Source of the DNA: Streptomyces hokutonensis
Lineage (GTDB): Bacteria; Actinomycetota; Actinomycetes; Streptomycetales; Streptomycetaceae
Reading direction: 5' to 3'
DNA length: 62,601 nt
NCBI RefSeq assembly: GCF_000376565.1
Contig: NZ_BARG01000057.1
Span: forward strand, 1-62,601
The first letter of the stretch is position 1, and each line of letters opens with the position of its first letter. The position numbers and the translations under genes are program-made. The notes beneath the pieces were generated by a model, which made no database searches, was not told the DNA's origin, and saw nothing but the letters and a program-made list of their open reading frames with translations. Of the stretch, positions 60,101-62,601 are shown piece by piece.

Positions 60101-61599
60101 CGCTGAAGGCGCAGAACTTCGTGGGGATCGGCCGCAGTTCGGCCGGCTCGTCGACGATCGGCTACCCGTCGGTGGTCCCGCTCACCACCTCACTGCGCCA
60201 GGGCACGCACCAGGTCGACGTCCAGGTGGCCACCGGCCATGTGTACGTCTGGGTCGACGGGACCCAGGTGGTGGACGCGACGCCGACGCTGACCCCCACC
60301 GCGCTGCTCGCCTTCTCCGGCGCCAACGCCGACAGCTCCGACGTGCAGACGGTGAGCGGTCCCGTCATCAGCGAGGGGCCGCCGGCGGCCACTTCCCTCC
60401 ACCTCACCGCCCCGAGCACGGGCGTCCCGGGCCGGTCGCTGACCGTCACCGGCGCCCTCACCTCGACCGCGGCGCTCCCCGCGGGCCAGGTCGCGCACAT
60501 CACGCGGAACGGGACAGCGCTGCCGGATGTGACGACGCAGGCGGACGGCTCCTTCACCTTCACCGACACCCCGCCGACAGAGGGCACCTACACCTACGCC
60601 GCGAGCTACGCGGGGGACGCGACGCACGGAACGGCGAGCACCACGAGCCTCGTCCAGGTGTCCAAACTGACCACCACCGTCAGTCTTACGTCACCGGCCA
60701 CGTCCACCCGCGCGCAGAAGCTGACCGTGTCCGGCAAGCTCTCCGGCTCGCCCTTCGCCGCCGGAGGGGTCGTCAAGGTCACGAGGACCGACCTCGCCAA
60801 CACGTCCGGCACCGCACTCGCCGACGCCAAGGTCGCCGCGGACGGTTCGTTCACGTTCTCGGACACCCCGCAGATCGGCGGCGCCAACACCTACAAGGTG
60901 ACCTACGGCGGCGACGTCTCGCACCGGCCGGGAAGCACCAGCACCACCGTCCAGGTCTCCCGGACCGCCACGTCCCTGACCGTCGCGACCGACCACGCGA
61001 CGTACGCGTACGCCCAGACCGCGAAGATCACCGCGCACCTCGGCACGACGTACAACAAGCGCACGGTGGCGATCTACGCCAAGCCGTACGGCGGCACATC
61101 GGTCCTGGTGAAGTCGGGCACGGTGGACTCCCACGGCAATCTGACGGGGTCCTACAAGCTCGCCCACAACACCACGTTCAGCGCGGTGTTCGCCGGCGAC
61201 TACCGGTACGCCCCGAAGACCGCCGCACGCAGTGTGCAGACCCAGGTACGCATCTCGGAGACGCTGTCCGGCTACTACACGAGCACGCACTACGGCAGCA
61301 CCCTCTACCGGGTGTACCACCACACCGCCAAGGAGCAACTGGACGTCACGGTCACACCCGACAAGGCCGGCCAGTGCATCCTCTTCCGGGTGCAGCGCTA
61401 CTACAGCGGCGCCTGGCACACGCAGACCACCACTCCCTGCGCGGCCTTGAGTTCCGCAAGCGCAGGCCGCCACAAGATGTCCCTGACCAACTCCGTGGGA
61501 AGCAAGTTCCGCATCGCCGCGGAGTACGTCCACAGCAGCAGGGACACCACCAACCCCAGCACCTGGGGCGCCTGGCAGTACTTCACCGTCAGACAGTGA
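57193..61599 (+). CDS. Giant secreted protein: beta-propeller, HYDIN-like and Ig-like repeats
   Basis: About 1,468 residues. TTG at 57193 has GAGGGG 8 nt upstream; an ATG at 57208 is also possible. A long signal peptide with RRRT ends near SSAQAD. Residues 25-540 form a PQQ-type beta-propeller (TLYGLDRTTGAIEWSKNYG, VYVGTRDGVLYGFGSP). Three HYDIN/choice-of-anchor-D repeats follow, each opening LDFGxVxxGS (about 550, 650, 755). A lectin/LamG-like domain lies at about 880-1060. Ig-like (Big_3 type) repeats follow at about 1065-1160 and 1160-1260, then a last domain with Cys and Trp (CILFRVQRYYSGAWHTQ). No sortase motif or TM anchor is present at the end. Divergent from the glycan operon, it could be a matrix protein or receptor for that polymer. 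Confidence 0.85.
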   Translation: MPGFSMPARGGRHRNRRRTWLLSIVAAATAALIGTLISLVASSAQADQNTQGVDNLRTNWDQDEASLSPAVVQSSAFGRLFATKLDGQIYAQPLVLGDQVIAVTERNTLYGLDRTTGAIEWSKNYGPSWPASAIGCGDLVPDIGATATPVYDPATNSLYFTTKVDDGTATHRHPRWLMHAVDPTSGAERSGWPVTIAGSPVNDPSVTFDAYYEQQRPGLLLMNGVVYAGFGAHCDAWPYRGYVVGVSTTAHSITSMWATATGAGTGGAGIWQAGGGLVSDGSGRIFFSTGNGISPAPGPGKTVQGTLAESVVRLQVGADNSLSTADFFSPSNAATLDLNDQDISSGAPMALPDGFGTSEHPHLLVQQGKDGRVFLLDRDNLGGMGQGPQGGDAAVSVSGPYQGMWGHPAFWGGDGGYVYVVGNQGPLRALKYGVRNGGTPTLTLTGQSQDTFGYTSGSPLVTSDGTDESGALVWMTSASNASGADGTLRAYSPTPDGNGRLQLLWSAPIGTATKFSTPTAERGKVYVGTRDGVLYGFGSPARTALTAASLDFGQVGVGGSGSGRMKLTATQDVSITGLTASGPFTVDPSAVPTPAQPTALAANATLDVPIGFAPTTTGGVNGTLTANLSDGQKLVFALHGIGTRPGFGAAPGALDFGEIPTGSTSTLNLQVTNTGTEPETVTSVDAPGGAFSTSGLPSAGTVVPAGGSFVLSVTYTPTTDQVDSDALVISSNGSGGATHTLSVPVTATAITGQGHLEFSTSSLDFGKVPIGSSKSLTFTITNTGNIPVTVTKAKAPTGDFNSPLQLSEGLVIGPEQTAVQSVTFTPRSAADLNASYEVTGTGTDDNGSPQGAMYVQVKGTGTGTATTTSTADGLWQTNGSAVQADGGVQLTPATSNQAGSAVYTKPLRTDGLRATFTAKFGPGTGGKGMTLALLDPAQNSASALGGTGDGLGIAGRPGTVIALGTGWNQTLKAQNFVGIGRSSAGSSTIGYPSVVPLTTSLRQGTHQVDVQVATGHVYVWVDGTQVVDATPTLTPTALLAFSGANADSSDVQTVSGPVISEGPPAATSLHLTAPSTGVPGRSLTVTGALTSTAALPAGQVAHITRNGTALPDVTTQADGSFTFTDTPPTEGTYTYAASYAGDATHGTASTTSLVQVSKLTTTVSLTSPATSTRAQKLTVSGKLSGSPFAAGGVVKVTRTDLANTSGTALADAKVAADGSFTFSDTPQIGGANTYKVTYGGDVSHRPGSTSTTVQVSRTATSLTVATDHATYAYAQTAKITAHLGTTYNKRTVAIYAKPYGGTSVLVKSGTVDSHGNLTGSYKLAHNTTFSAVFAGDYRYAPKTAARSVQTQVRISETLSGYYTSTHYGSTLYRVYHHTAKEQLDVTVTPDKAGQCILFRVQRYYSGAWHTQTTTPCAALSSASAGRHKMSLTNSVGSKFRIAAEYVHSSRDTTNPSTWGAWQYFTVRQ

Positions 61600-61646
61600 G
61601 CACGACCGCGACCGGCTGAACAGCCCCGCCCTCGGCCGGCGGCCCA

Positions 61647-61684
61647 GGGCGGGTCCTCGCCGGCAGTCGGTTCAGGACCCGCCC
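61647..61684. terminator. Putative hairpin between convergent giant gene and truA
   Basis: 11-bp perfect arms GGGCGGGTCCT (61647-61657) and AGGACCCGCCC (61674-61684) with a 16-nt loop. The right arm overlaps the truA stop codon, so it may serve the rightward gene mainly. Confidence 0.5.
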
Positions 61685-62529
61685 CCGGACGGCAGAGACC
61701 GTCGATTCCGCGCCTCCTTGTTCCGCGCGGCCAGCAACTCGTCCGCCGGGTACGCGACCTCTTCCAACGTCAGCCCGTGCGGCCGTACGACATGCACGGC
61801 GCTGTCCCGCACCCCCGCGTCCAGCACCTTCCGCGGCCACTCCGCGCCTCGGTGCCCGTCGCCGACGAACAGCAACGCGCCGACCATGGACCGCACCTGG
61901 TTGTGACAGAAGGCGTCGGCACGCACCTCGATCTCGACGACACCATCACCCCGCCGCCGCACCCCGAAGTCGAGAATCTCCCGGATCGTCGTCGCCCCTT
62001 CACGCTTCTTCGCGTACGCGGCGAAGTCATGCTCCCCCACAAGGGACTTGGCGGCGGCGTCCATCACGTCCACGTCCAACTCCCAGTCGTGCCACAGCAC
62101 ATGGTTCCGCAGCAGGGGGTCCACTCCCCCCGGCCGGTCCCCCACCCGGTAGACGTAACGCCGCCACAGCGCCGCGAACCGCGCGTTGAAGCCCTCGGGA
62201 GCCTCCGCCAGCGACCACACCCGCACATCCTTCGGCAGCCGCCCGGCAAGCCGCTTCAGCAGCTTCTCCTGGTGCTCGGCCCAGAGGGAGACGGGCAGAT
62301 CGACATGCGCCACCTGCCCCCGAGCATGCACCCCGGCATCGGTCCGCCCGGCAACGGTCAGGTCGTACGTCACGTCCCCCGCCCGCGTCACGGTCCGCAA
62401 CGCGTCCTCGACCTCCCCCTGCACGGTCCGCCGCCCCCCGGCCTGCTTGGCCCACCCGGAGAACGCGGTCCCGTCGTAAGAGAGATCAAGCCGCACACGA
62501 ACAAACCCGGCCTCTACTTCGTCACTCAC
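61672..62529 (-). CDS. truA: tRNA pseudouridine(38-40) synthase
   Basis: 285 residues from GTG at 62529. It isomerises U38-U40 in the tRNA anticodon stem. The catalytic Asp is in VAGRTDAGVHARGQVAHVD near residue 62. LDLSYDGTAFSGWAKQ, RRYVYRV, FAAYAKKREGATTIRE and FCHNQVRSMVGALL are family landmarks. It lies downstream of an unseen minus-strand gene whose terminator is at the right edge, so truA may have its own promoter in the 28 bp or so between, or depend on read-through. Confidence 0.96.
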   Translation of the reverse strand: MSDEVEAGFVRVRLDLSYDGTAFSGWAKQAGGRRTVQGEVEDALRTVTRAGDVTYDLTVAGRTDAGVHARGQVAHVDLPVSLWAEHQEKLLKRLAGRLPKDVRVWSLAEAPEGFNARFAALWRRYVYRVGDRPGGVDPLLRNHVLWHDWELDVDVMDAAAKSLVGEHDFAAYAKKREGATTIREILDFGVRRRGDGVVEIEVRADAFCHNQVRSMVGALLFVGDGHRGAEWPRKVLDAGVRDSAVHVVRPHGLTLEEVAYPADELLAARNKEARNRRSLPSGGGS

Positions 62530-62557
62530 ACCGAGATCCTCTCAGGAACACAAAAGC

Positions 62558-62584
62558 GGGCCCGCTCCCAAAAAGAGCGGGCCC
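62558..62584 (-). terminator. Terminator of the gene right of the window
   Basis: Perfect 10-bp arms GGGCCCGCTC (62558-62567) and GAGCGGGCCC (62575-62584) with a 7-nt loop. On the minus strand it is followed by GCTTTTGTG, a short U-tract. It should end a leftward transcript entering from beyond 62601; in streptomycetes this is usually rplQ. Confidence 0.75.
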
Positions 62585-62601
62585 ACTGGAGCACCCCTTC
62601 A

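Noticed and set aside
1..62601. Insertion sequences, prophage, CRISPR, tRNA or rRNA
   Set aside because: No transposase, integrase, direct-repeat/spacer pattern or tRNA-like cloverleaf was recognised anywhere in the window.

Overview
The window is high-GC, densely coded actinobacterial chromosome and almost certainly Streptomyces. The evidence is the strong GC bias at third codon positions, frequent GTG and TTG starts, multiple LytR-CpsA-Psr (LCP) genes, a SigB-type sigma factor with a partner-switching pair, LAXTG-type sorting signals, and core genes (purK-purE, glmS, coaA, glmM, rpsI-rplM, truA) that look like their streptomycete counterparts. I see no phage, transposase, CRISPR array, tRNA or rRNA.

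Layout. 0-16 kb is a cell-envelope region. It opens with a 34-bp minisatellite, then an NDP-sugar pyrophosphorylase, a secreted amidase-type peptidoglycan-recognition protein, a TIGR03089-like protein, five LCP cell-wall ligases, a GT2 glycosyltransferase, a hot-dog thioesterase, an acyl-CoA dehydrogenase and a UDP-glucose dehydrogenase. 16.5-20.8 kb is an extracytoplasmic copper module: a membrane protein, a CopC-CopD fusion, two cupredoxins and a YceI-like protein. 20.8-22.2 kb holds a CGNR zinc-finger regulator and two tandem VOC proteins. 22.2-26.3 kb is a purK-purE-M19-M19 operon whose last gene is a dipeptidase paralogue lacking every zinc ligand. 26.5-31 kb has a GtrA protein, a two-component system and a POT transporter. 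31-35 kb is a four-gene surface-protein operon whose first and last products carry sortase signals (LPKTG and LAETG) and share a repeated domain. 35.2-37.4 kb is an anti-sigma kinase, an anti-anti-sigma factor and a SigB-family sigma factor. 37.6-40 kb holds a sigma-like/zinc-finger/TM/ricin-lectin fusion and a DUF5995-like protein.

From 40.3 kb the gene set changes to the glmS-coaA-glmM-rpsI-rplM-truA neighbourhood. As I recall the S. coelicolor map, the two halves of this window lie far apart there and about equally distant from oriC on opposite sides, so 37.5-40.3 kb may be the junction of an origin-symmetric inversion. Inside the second half, 48.1-56.6 kb is a seven-gene, mostly overlapping operon for a surface polysaccharide: a processive cellulose-synthase-like GT2, a GH26 lipoprotein, two GT-C-like membrane proteins, a second UDP-glucose dehydrogenase, a polyprenol-phosphate-sugar synthase and a second GtrA. 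Divergent from it is a secreted protein of about 1,470 residues with a beta-propeller and Ig-like repeats.

How the parts fit. Much of the window serves the cell surface: sugar-nucleotide supply (pyrophosphorylase, two Ugd, GlmS, GlmM), polymer synthesis, LCP attachment to wall, and surface proteins and sensors. The strongest candidates for undescribed biology are the polysaccharide operon with its divergent giant protein, the sortase-signal operon, the zinc-less M19 paralogue, the sigma-like/lectin fusion, and the duplicated C-terminal domain of the copper protein at 18.5 kb.
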